64,000 nt of DNA from Gordonia sp. X0973 (GTDB lineage: Bacteria > Actinomycetota > Actinomycetes > Mycobacteriales > Mycobacteriaceae): NCBI RefSeq assembly GCF_013348785.1, contig NZ_CP054691.1, positions 3,596,001-3,660,000 on the forward strand. Reading direction: 5' to 3'. The notes beneath the pieces are model-generated. The model was not told the DNA's origin and searched no databases. It saw only the letters and a list, made by a program, of their open reading frames with translations. The first letter of the stretch is position 1, and each line of letters opens with the position of its first letter. This document shows, in pieces, positions 34,695-42,585 of this stretch. A program made the position numbers and the translations under genes.

Positions 34695-35168
34695 CTAGAC
34701 AGAACGGATGAGCTCACGAAGCGAATATCCAGATGGAACGGTATCGTGCTCGAAGTAGTAGATCATGACGTCGCCAGCTTGCTTCGCATTGAAGACTTCA
34801 TTGGGAAGCACATCGTAGCGGTATTTCCCCACCGCAATCGACACCATTTCCGCGTCATGCTGGTCACCAGAAACGGGTCGCCCGACGATAAACTGCGTGT
34901 AGCCTCCGCCTTCTGACTCGACTCGCATTTCTAGTGTCATGGCCTCGGCGGATCCACCAGCTTGGAGGAAGGTCTCGTTCGACTCATCCTCCTCAGCCTC
35001 CGATAACTCGTCCGGCCAGGCCGGTCGTACCAGTCGTGTCAGTATGAGATGGTTCTCGTCCTTCCCATTGAGGACAGTAAGGGGATGGGTTAGTCCGCGG
35101 ATATCTGGTTCTGGCCCCATCGTTACAGTCATTCCGTCTGTGTATTCGAGAGTGTGGGTTGGTTTCAT
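34695..35168 (-). CDS. Probable immunity protein, copy 2 (157 aa)
   Basis: A 157-residue acidic protein, nearly identical along its length to 35976-36449 (same start MKPTHTLEYTDGMTVTMGP and same end YFEHDTVP.GY.LRELIR.V). The other copy is coupled directly to the nuclease toxin, so both are likely immunity proteins. The ATG at 35168 overlaps the TGA of the upstream gene (ATGA). No family recognised. Confidence 0.7.
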   Translation of the reverse strand: MKPTHTLEYTDGMTVTMGPEPDIRGLTHPLTVLNGKDENHLILTRLVRPAWPDELSEAEEDESNETFLQAGGSAEAMTLEMRVESEGGGYTQFIVGRPVSGDQHDAEMVSIAVGKYRYDVLPNEVFNAKQAGDVMIYYFEHDTVPSGYSLRELIRSV

Positions 35169-35917
35169 ATTCCAGCACCCCTTGGATTGGTTTGAGGATC
35201 ATCAGGCGCACCCAGTGCCTTGAGCCATAGACCTGACCTACGATCCTTCAGATTTGGAAGTTCCCGGAGACAGTCCTTGAAACGCTCGACCAGCTGATCT
35301 TCGCTGCCCACGAGAGGCTCAAAATCACCGGTGGACTCATCAACGGTTCCTAATTGGATCAATCCGGATCTCATCGCTCCATCACCAATCCACTCGTCTA
35401 CGAACGGAGCGGTGAAGTGACGGGCGAAAACCCCCGACCCATTGTTCAGCACCGACTCGAAGAAGTCCTCAATAGGAACTAGAGAATGCTCGAAGAAGGC
35501 AGCCTGCCACTCTTCATACTCCCAACGTCTATAGGAGGCCGCAACGCCAGCGTCGGTGATTTCGAAGCTGATCCGGTAGTCGTAGTCATCATCGTGATTT
35601 TCATTCTGTATGAACCGGCGGATGTCCGACAACTGAGAACGCTCATCACCATCTATGTTGACAAATCCTTTTCGTCGCGCCGAATCTTGAACGATCATCC
35701 ACCCGTTAGTGATCAGGCGTTCGACAATAGAATAGACCGCGTCATCCATGTCGCGTGGGTCAATACCCGGTTCACGCCTTGCCGCCGAGAACAAACTGCC
35801 GATTGGCATATCATCACGCCACCGACCGTCGTTGTCGAACGAAAAGTTGAGGTACCACCACAAGGCACGCCAACTTGCGGCGTCCTCCCAGTGGGAATCG
35901 AAGGCCTTATCCTTCAT
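35165..35917 (-). CDS. Unknown protein of toxin island, paralogue B (possible immunity protein)
   Basis: A 250-residue acidic protein paralogous to 33825-34541, with shared motifs YRISFEITDAG, YRRWEYEEWQAAF, GSEDQLVERFKD and SGLWLKALG. The start is uncertain: ATG 35917 is chosen, with GTG 35929 as an alternative; neither has a strong ribosome-binding site. The stop overlaps the start of the 157-residue copy 2. No known family and no membrane segment. Confidence 0.65.
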   Translation of the reverse strand: MKDKAFDSHWEDAASWRALWWYLNFSFDNDGRWRDDMPIGSLFSAARREPGIDPRDMDDAVYSIVERLITNGWMIVQDSARRKGFVNIDGDERSQLSDIRRFIQNENHDDDYDYRISFEITDAGVAASYRRWEYEEWQAAFFEHSLVPIEDFFESVLNNGSGVFARHFTAPFVDEWIGDGAMRSGLIQLGTVDESTGDFEPLVGSEDQLVERFKDCLRELPNLKDRRSGLWLKALGAPDDPQTNPRGAGI

Positions 35918-35975
35918 AACCGAAGTCACCGCCGATCGATAGGTCGTCGGACCGCAATAGTCGTCCCAGCCCCTA

Positions 35976-36449
35976 CTAGACCGTACGAATCAGCTCGCGA
36001 AGCGTGTATCCCGGCGGGACGGTATCGTGCTCGAAGTAGTAGATCATGACGTCGCCAGCTTGCTTCGCATTGAAGACTTCATTGGGAAGCACATCGTATC
36101 GGTACTTCCCTACCGCAATCGACACCATTTCCGCGCCATGCTGGTCACCAGAAAAGGGTAGTCCAACGATAAACTGCGTGTAGCCTCCACCTTTGGACTC
36201 AACTCGCATTTCTAGAGTCATCGCCTCGGCGGATCCACCAGCTTGAAGGAAGGTCTGGTCCGACTCATCCTCCTCGGCCTTCGATAGCTCGCCGGGCCAC
36301 GCTGGGCGCACTAATCGTTTGAGCACGATATGATTCTTGTCGTCTCCATTGAGGACAGTCAGGGGTAGGGTTAAATCACGGACGTCTAGATCCGGCCCCA
36401 TTGTCACAGTCATTCCGTCTGTGTATTCGAGAGTATGAGTCGGTTTCAT
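35976..36449 (-). CDS. Probable immunity protein of the nuclease toxin, copy 1 (157 aa)
   Basis: A 157-residue acidic protein (EAEEDESDQT-type stretch) without signal peptide or membrane helix. Its ATG shares a base with the toxin stop (TAATG), the tight coupling typical of polymorphic toxin-immunity pairs. A second near-identical copy lies at 34695-35168. No family recognised; neutralisation of the adjacent nuclease is inferred from position. Confidence 0.72.
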   Translation of the reverse strand: MKPTHTLEYTDGMTVTMGPDLDVRDLTLPLTVLNGDDKNHIVLKRLVRPAWPGELSKAEEDESDQTFLQAGGSAEAMTLEMRVESKGGGYTQFIVGLPFSGDQHGAEMVSIAVGKYRYDVLPNEVFNAKQAGDVMIYYFEHDTVPPGYTLRELIRTV

Positions 36450-37510
36450 TATTCCTTCAATATCTTTACGCGCACTATCTTTCCAGTGGTTCCATCAGGT
36501 AGTTTCACATACGCTGGTTGCCCGCCATTCACCGCACCGTCGAAACTCCGCTGACCAGGCGTAAGAGAAGCCGTCCCACTCTTAACCTCGATTCCGGTAT
36601 ATGTGCCATCAGAGTTCTTCACCAGACCGTCATAGTATCGGCCATTCTGGGATACGCCTCTGGCGTTTGGAATCTGAGCGAGTCGCTGATCGCGGACAAC
36701 CTTAACTCCTGGGTTCTGAGACTCGTACTTGTCGAGTGCAACTTTCTCAGCATTCTTGCCGCTTCTACCGTCATTCCCTCGAGCGTACTGTCCCAGGTTA
36801 TCACGACCATCACCCCGATCGGCTCCCTGATTCGGTCGCCCACCGCCAACGCCCGGTGTCACAATTTCCGAACCATCTGGCTCTTCGTGGTGGCCACCCA
36901 GGGACGGACTGTGGATCTCCAGTCTGTGATGATGCTTTAGCGCGTCTCCGCCTTCCCCCTCAAGGCCGTCGTCATCAATGAGTCGACGAGCGGCACCATA
37001 CTTAGGCGCACCTGCTTCCTTGATTGCGTTGGCCAAGTCGCGGTCCACCCGCTTCGCCTCAGTGAGCAACCTCCCCATCCGCGCACTGAGGTCGTTCAGC
37101 TTGCGGTTGTAGTCCGCTTCCTCCGCATCGGTCATATCCAGACTCGGTCGAAGGGGTCGAATCGTGTCATCGTCGCTGATCTGAAACCCGTAACTGTCGG
37201 CTTCGTCCATGAGCCTCTGAAGGCCGGCCTTCACATCGATCACTTCGTGTTCTGCCCTACGCGCAGCGTCAGCAAGGTTCGACGTGTGATCGGACAACTG
37301 GCCTAGGTCAATGCGGGTCCGGCGAACGGCGTCGTTTGCCTCTTCGGCCGCCGATCCTGTCCAGTGCTCGAAAGCGCTGAGACCCTTCAGCTGGATTGAC
37401 GTGCTCTCGGCATGATCGGCCACCTTCTTAGAAAGGCCGAATACATCGCCGATCGTGCCCGGATCCCACTTCCTGATCGCCCCAATAGTTATCTCGTCAG
37501 CCATCGCCAT
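36449..37510 (-). CDS. WXG-headed polymorphic toxin with PD-(D/E)XK-like nuclease tail
   Basis: A 353-residue protein. Residues 1-110 form a helical WXG100-like domain with W50-T-G52 (AFEHWTGSAAEEA), the kind of head recognised by type VII secretion. A second helical section (about 125-165) and a glycine/proline/asparagine-rich linker follow. The last about 95 residues have a nuclease-like core, YYDGLVKNSDGTYTGIEVKSG, with D294, E308 and K310 in a D-x13-ExK arrangement. This fits a secreted DNA- or RNA-cleaving toxin. The next gene starts on its stop codon and is the likely immunity gene; the upstream 232-aa gene overlaps its start. Two ATGs exist (37510 and 37504). GC content is lower than in housekeeping genes. 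Confidence 0.78.
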   Translation of the reverse strand: MAMADEITIGAIRKWDPGTIGDVFGLSKKVADHAESTSIQLKGLSAFEHWTGSAAEEANDAVRRTRIDLGQLSDHTSNLADAARRAEHEVIDVKAGLQRLMDEADSYGFQISDDDTIRPLRPSLDMTDAEEADYNRKLNDLSARMGRLLTEAKRVDRDLANAIKEAGAPKYGAARRLIDDDGLEGEGGDALKHHHRLEIHSPSLGGHHEEPDGSEIVTPGVGGGRPNQGADRGDGRDNLGQYARGNDGRSGKNAEKVALDKYESQNPGVKVVRDQRLAQIPNARGVSQNGRYYDGLVKNSDGTYTGIEVKSGTASLTPGQRSFDGAVNGGQPAYVKLPDGTTGKIVRVKILKE

Positions 37511-38187
37511 CGGTCCTGCTCGATCTGTTGACCCTGTTCCGCAGCCGAGACGTTCGAGGACACAACCACGTCGATCGGAGGATCGCCACCGGCCGTCGCC
37601 GAGATCGACGCACCTTGAGGCGATCGGGATTCAGTGGCCTCGGCCCCCGAAGTCGCGCCGCCTTGAACGCGGTGCAACGCGATCGCGTTGGCTACACCTG
37701 ACCACTTCTGCGTGGCGGTGACGATCAACTGCACCAGGACGATCGAGTCGTCGGACAGCGGTGCTGCCATCGACTGTGCGTTGGAGATCAGTGGTCCGAA
37801 CGGCGACGCAAGCGTTCCCAACTGCCTCACCGACGCGAAGCGGGGACCCGATTCCCGGGCGACCAACCCGCGACCCTCCCATCCAGTCGTGTCCGCGGTG
37901 GTTGCCGCCGCCTCATCGACAAGTTCGGTCACTGACAGATCCGTTCCGGTCAGCACCCAGCCGAAGACGTTCGCCAACGACGCAAAGACCCGGCTGCCAG
38001 CTGCCGCTTCGGCGTCATCGATCACTGTCGCATCAATCCACGCTGCACCCGGCGGACCTTCGCCGACCCGGTCCACCCGGACCCACTGGGCAGGCACCCC
38101 GGTCACCTCAACTCCCGACGTCAGCGGTTCGGTGATCGTCTGCGAGACGACCTCGGGATGAGCAGCCAGGTATTCGACGAGGTTCAT
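37489..38187 (-). CDS. Toxin-associated protein of unknown function (232 aa)
   Basis: A 232-residue protein starting MNLVEYLAAHPEVVSQTI, alanine-, valine- and threonine-rich, without a signal peptide. Its 3' end overlaps the toxin start by 22 bases, and its own ATG overlaps the stop of the membrane-protein gene (ATGA). The 3' end of a second copy survives at 34597-34650 beside the toxin remnant, so partner and toxin were duplicated together. A chaperone or secretion adaptor for the WXG head is plausible; I recognise no family. Confidence 0.65.
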   Translation of the reverse strand: MNLVEYLAAHPEVVSQTITEPLTSGVEVTGVPAQWVRVDRVGEGPPGAAWIDATVIDDAEAAAGSRVFASLANVFGWVLTGTDLSVTELVDEAAATTADTTGWEGRGLVARESGPRFASVRQLGTLASPFGPLISNAQSMAAPLSDDSIVLVQLIVTATQKWSGVANAIALHRVQGGATSGAEATESRSPQGASISATAGGDPPIDVVVSSNVSAAEQGQQIEQDRWRWLTR

Positions 38188-38939
38188 ACAGCCTCCGGTT
38201 CTGGTACGGGGATTGCCAGTTCGACGGAGTTTCCGCGGATGGGGTAGGGATACTCTGGATGAAGAGCCAGCATCGTCCTGATCGTCGCCGGCGACGTCTG
38301 TCGTCCGTCGGCATGCCACATCTGCAATTGCACGAGCACGGACATCAGCGTATTGAAATCGAGGCCATAGGGCTCTGAACGAAGCAATACTTGCACCGGC
38401 TTCGTCGCTGTACTTGCGAGATATATCAGTGGGCTACCGCTGCTATCCTTCTTTAGGACAATCCTCGCTTCTCCCAGTTCAAATTGCGGGCCGCGTCCTA
38501 GACGGACGTAGGAATCCGAGATCGCCAATGGACCCCGATTCCGGTACGCCTGAACCAGAAGCGCCACGATCAGTGGTGGCCCAACCACGAGAACAAAGAG
38601 TAGCCGAGGACCTAACTCTCCCATAAGTGCTTCACCGACTATCGCTCCGGTCATTATCGTCAGCACTATCGGAAACCAGAGAAGTCCATGGCTCCAGAAC
38701 GGTGGTCGCGAGATCCTAACCTCATCCTGAGTGACCTTCACCTTTCTACGCGGTTTCAACCATCCAGGAAGCGGGATCAATCCAATCGACCCCATCCCGA
38801 CAATCGCATATGGGTCACGGAGCTTTATCCCCAGACCTACTCCTAGTACCGCGATTGCAGGAAGCTGCCACCCAAACTCTCGAGACGCCTTGAAGTCCGA
38901 ATAGTTGGTCCACAGCAGAACATCTGGTCCAGTCACCAC
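38184..38939 (-). CDS. Membrane protein of toxin island, paralogue 2
   Basis: A 251-residue protein with about four hydrophobic helices in two hairpins (LPAIAVLGVGLGIKL, IVGMGSIGLIPLPGWL, GLLWFPIVLTIMTGAIVG, LLFVLVVGPPLIVALLV) and a cytoplasmic-type C-terminal domain. It is paralogous to 39088-39840: RGPLAISDSYV, NTLMSVLVQLQMW and a W-L-x-PRxKxK loop are shared. GTG start at 38939. It could be immunity to a membrane-acting toxin or a membrane partner of the secretion system; the family is not recognised. Confidence 0.65.
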   Translation of the reverse strand: MVTGPDVLLWTNYSDFKASREFGWQLPAIAVLGVGLGIKLRDPYAIVGMGSIGLIPLPGWLKPRRKVKVTQDEVRISRPPFWSHGLLWFPIVLTIMTGAIVGEALMGELGPRLLFVLVVGPPLIVALLVQAYRNRGPLAISDSYVRLGRGPQFELGEARIVLKKDSSGSPLIYLASTATKPVQVLLRSEPYGLDFNTLMSVLVQLQMWHADGRQTSPATIRTMLALHPEYPYPIRGNSVELAIPVPEPEAV

Positions 38940-39087
38940 GACTCGCCGCCCTCCGTAATGTTACGGTCGCGTACGGACACGTTAGCCACGCGTCTTAGCA
39001 TTTCTGGCAATGCGCTCCCGCCCTTTAAGAGGTGTGCTGTGAGCGCAATTGAAACGAGCGGTCCGCAGGCTCGGTGTTCCGCCTTCA

Positions 39088-39840
39088 CTACAATTCTCGA
39101 TCTGGCAACGGCGCCAATACTTCGAGCTTCTCACCGAGCGCTGGAAGTGGGTCCGGCAACGAGACACTGAGCATCGCCTCGATCTCCTCGGGAGACACCG
39201 CAGCACCATCGGTGCACCATCTTTGTAGCTGAACTATGACCGACATCAACGTATTCGGATCCTGGTTCAGGCTGAACGGAACGATACTGGCAAATCGCGC
39301 TGGTTCAGCAGAACTCGAGAAGACTATCAGCGGCACGCCCTTTTCATTGGCTGAGACCGCGAATTTTGACACAGGGAAATCGAATCTCACCCCGTTGCCG
39401 AATTGAATATACGTGGCGGAGATCGCCAGCGGACCCCGCCGCTTGTACGCATAGCGTGCCAGGTATCCTGCACCCGGGATCGCGACTATTGCGATATATG
39501 CTAGGCGTGGATTCTCGTCATGGAGAATTGCTAACTGAGCAATCGCGACTACCGCGAATATGACGAGAATGAACGGTACCCACCATAGGACATTTCGCCA
39601 TAAGGGTTGTCGGAACAACCTGACCTCTGGACCCACGATCTTAATCTTGGTGCGCGGCGGCAACCAAAGCGGAAGAGGCAGAAGCAAGATAGCCACCCCG
39701 AATACCACTGCCATCGGATCACCTAGGTACAGCCCCAGCGCGATGACCCCGACGCCGATGACGATCGCAGCCAAGAAGACCCGGCGAACTCGGACGTAGT
39801 CCGTGTATCGGCACCAAACATATTTCACGACCTGGTTCAC
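39088..39840 (-). CDS. Membrane protein of toxin island, paralogue 1
   Basis: A 250-residue protein with about four membrane helices (VFLAAIVIGVGVIALGLYL in part, MAVVFGVAILLLPLPLWL, WWVPFILVIFAVVAIAQL, LAYIAIVAIPGAGYLARYAY) and a soluble tail similar to its paralogue at 38184-38939. The GTG at 39840 starts 7 bases after the stop of the glycine-zipper toxin frame, so it is the best candidate immunity protein for that toxin. A membrane location would suit protection against a pore-former. Confidence 0.65.
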   Translation of the reverse strand: MNQVVKYVWCRYTDYVRVRRVFLAAIVIGVGVIALGLYLGDPMAVVFGVAILLLPLPLWLPPRTKIKIVGPEVRLFRQPLWRNVLWWVPFILVIFAVVAIAQLAILHDENPRLAYIAIVAIPGAGYLARYAYKRRGPLAISATYIQFGNGVRFDFPVSKFAVSANEKGVPLIVFSSSAEPARFASIVPFSLNQDPNTLMSVIVQLQRWCTDGAAVSPEEIEAMLSVSLPDPLPALGEKLEVLAPLPDREL

Positions 39841-39847
39841 GATGGTC

Positions 39848-40584
39848 TCACCATCCGGACCAGTCCCAGAGCTTCTCCACACCCTTTGAGGCGAAGTAGG
39901 CGACTCCAGCGCCCACTGCGGCACCAACGACCGCGCCTGCGACAGTGCCCACGCCTGGAATCGGGATGAACGAACCGATAGCTGCCCCATCGGCAACGCC
40001 CTCAAGGGCGCCTGCGGCCACTCCAGCGGTCGCTGTGGTCGCTGCGGCTTCAGCACCACCGCCCACAACAGACTCGACAACCGCAGCCACGGCACCATCG
40101 GCGGCCGTTCCTGTTACGGTTCCTACTCCTTCTCGCGTCGCGGCTTCGGTCCAGGTGTCCCCTTCGTTGTGGTCAGCGAAGACGTTGACGATCCCAAATA
40201 GGGCGCCTACGCCAACACCGGCCGCCCGGACGCCCTTGATGTGCGGGAGTTGTCATCGATTTCGAACCCTTCACTGGCGGCCTTGTCCAACAGCTTCTTG
40301 AGTTCGGCCTTGACCTGAATCACATCGGCTTCGGCCGTCCGCGCAGCCTCGGCAACCTTCTCCGCGTGTTCGGTCAACCGGTCCAGATCACGGCGGGTGC
40401 GATGCACCGAATCCCTTGCCTCATCCGCCGCTGGCCCCGACCATTGCTCAAAGGCGCCGAGGCTCTTGAGTTGGTTCGAGGTACTCATCGAGTGATCGGC
40501 GACGTTCTTAGATATGCCGAACACGTCGGCGATCGTGCCCGGATCCCACTTCTTGATCGAACCGACAGAGATCAGGTCGGTCAT
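39848..40584 (-). pseudogene. WXG-headed toxin with glycine-zipper tail, frameshifted
   Basis: The first frame (ATG 40584) gives an N-terminal domain very close to that of the nuclease toxin: MTDLISVGSIKKWDPGTIAD and FEQWSGPAADEA (W48, G50). It runs on to a stop at 40207. Near 40255 the coding character moves to another frame (LPHIKGVRAAGVGVGALFG), which continues through a glycine/alanine-rich stretch (PIPGVGTVAGAVVGAAVGAG) and ends KGVEKLWDWSGW at 39848. Together the parts make about 245 residues. The tail has GxxxG-type zippers like colicin-type or pore-forming proteins. A one-base shift separates head from tail. Confidence 0.65.
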
Positions 40585-40794
40585 CAGGCACCCCCTCGCC
40601 CAGTCGGTAGACAGTTCGCGGCGAGTCTAACGGCCTTCGAATGCGTGCGCCAGAATGTCGATCAAGTGTCTGACCTGGGGTTTAGGGCAAATCTGACATA
40701 TCGTCCGAACCGGCCGTGATGGCTTACTTGATTGCTATTCAAGTGGCTATAGTCGCGGTTATTCGAGACCCGACTACTGTCGCAAGGAGTCAAA
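40585..40794. promoter_or_regulatory. Divergent intergenic region of the toxin island
   Basis: About 210 bp separate the glycine-zipper toxin from the divergent WXG100 gene. The half near the WXG100 gene is AT-rich, and AAGGAG precedes that gene. It should hold both promoters, but I cannot assign hexamers with confidence. Confidence 0.4.
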
Positions 40795-41118
40795 ATGACC
40801 GATTTCTCCGCAAATACTGATTCGCTGCATCATTCCGGCCATAAGTGCAACACCATGCACATCGAGACACACGAAGTCATGCGGTCAGCTTGCTCGGGGA
40901 TCGAGAGCGCCGTCGACTCGGGTTGGATCGGCGCGTCGGCAGAAGCCATGCGAAGCCGACTCGAGGCTATTCGCACGGCTGGTACTCACATCACCGGACA
41001 GCTCAACGAGCACTCTGGCCGGTTCCACTCCACCGCGGCCTCCTACACGACAACCGAGACGCACACCGTTAAGACGGTCAAGCGCGCGGGTTCGTCGTTG
41101 AATCTGCGAACCGACTGA
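40795..41118 (+). CDS. WXG100-family (ESAT-6-like) protein
   Basis: A 107-residue, mostly helical protein of WXG100 size with W44-I-G46 (DSGWIGASAEAM) at the turn between two helices. Such proteins are small type VII secretion substrates and often partner larger WXG-headed toxins. The ATG follows AAGGAG. It is divergent from the toxin genes and ends next to the PE-PPE esterase. No partner esx gene or secretion ATPase is in the window, so the secretion machine must be encoded elsewhere. Confidence 0.8.
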   Translation: MTDFSANTDSLHHSGHKCNTMHIETHEVMRSACSGIESAVDSGWIGASAEAMRSRLEAIRTAGTHITGQLNEHSGRFHSTAASYTTTETHTVKTVKRAGSSLNLRTD

Positions 41119-41201
41119 CTACTGCCCCGCCGATACCGGACCCGCTCCCGGTGCGGGCTGAAGGTTCGGAGTGCCCAACGGTGCGGACGGACCGATTCCA
41201 C

Positions 41202-42544
41202 TCATCCCGGTCGGGGCACAACCTGCGGGAAAGACATCTCCCCTTGCGACGGTGGATTCGGTAACAGTGGAGCCGGCGGGGAAGCCGGTGCGGGAGCCGA
41301 CGGGGTCACAGATCCGGGAACCGGCGATACAGGCGATGTGATCGCGGGCGGTGCTGGCGTCGGCGTCGACCACTCGGTCCGTCCCACACTTGGCCGGTCG
41401 GGCACGGACACGGCCTCGGGAGCCAAAGCGGGTGGCGCTGGCGCGGGTGCCAGCACCGGCGGTGCCGACAACGGCGCCGACGTCACCTGCGGTGCCTCAC
41501 TTGGCACGGGCACAGTGGCGACATTCGCCCCGCCAGCGGACACGTTCCCCGGCTTGTTCACGACATCCGGATCGGTGACCGGCACCTTGAGGCCGAGCGC
41601 GTGGTAGAGCGCGACCTGCACCTCGCGCGGAGTGGGTACGTCATGGCCGAACAGGGTGCTCGCCTGACCCGGCATCTGCCGCGGCACCAGCGTGTTCATC
41701 ACCTCGTCGAATTCCTTGGGCACCGGGATGCCCAGGTCACGCAGCATCATCCCGTACGGATTGCCGCCGTCGAGGATCACGTACTTGGTGTTTCCCACGG
41801 TCTGTTCGCTGACGACCGCGAACTTGCCGGCGTCGTCGTACATGTTGGCGTGGATGTAGAAGCCGGGGAGGAAGTAGACGAGGAAGCTGATCGGGCGGGC
41901 CAGCGGATTGGCCATGCCGCAGGTCGTATCGCCGATGATGCAGATCGACGTCACCCCGATGTCGCCGGTGTCATAGGGATCGCGCTCGCCGTTCGTATAC
42001 AGACCGGTGATGAAACTGGGCATCTGCACTTCGGCGCCGGTGTGCGGGAACCGCGGGTCGGCGGCGACGACGACCTGCACGTCGGAATCGTCCTTCACAT
42101 GCAAGGTGTGCAACAGGTAGGCCGCACTCATCACCGGCGAAGCACTCTGCGAGAAGCCGTCGAGAATGACCTTTCCGGGGGTGTTCTGCGCCGCGGCGAC
42201 CATATTCGCCGTGCCGATGGCGGCCGATTCGTTGTACGTCCCCTCCCGACAATCGGGATCAGGACCCCGAACGCCCGCGCACCGAAGGCGGCCGGATACG
42301 GAACCACTTCGTACGGCAGACGGTTGCCGTTCTCGTCGTCGAACCAACCCACCTCGACGGTGCGCCCGACCTGGTCCTCGCCGGCCGGGTCGCCGGTGCC
42401 GGGGAGGATCAAGACTTTCGAGCCGGGCTGCCACGCCGGCAAGAAACCTGGTCGCTCTGCGTGGGCCGCAGCAGGCGCGACGAGAAGCAGGGTCGCGCAG
42501 GTCGCCGCCGCGACACCACGCCATCGGGTCATTCGAGTTCGCAC
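41202..42544 (-). pseudogene. PE-PPE-domain serine esterase, frameshifted
   Basis: The ATG at 42544 opens a signal peptide (ATCATLLLVAPAAAHA) and a PE-PPE/cutinase-like start (KVLILPGTGDPAGEDQVGRT in part, FGVLIPIVG). Near 42250, in a G-rich run, the frame shifts and continues GTYNESAAIGTANMV and LDGFSQSASPV, where the serine of GFSQS is the probable nucleophile. A long proline/alanine-rich C-terminus follows. The frame stops at 41202, but another frame (APTGMSGIGPSAPLGTPNLQ to 41119) has similar composition, so a second shift is possible. Family members hydrolyse esters or mycolate-type lipids outside the cell. Confidence 0.72.
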
Positions 42545-42585
42545 ATGCGCAGTGTATGCAGGCGGACCCGAGGAATAGCGGGCAA

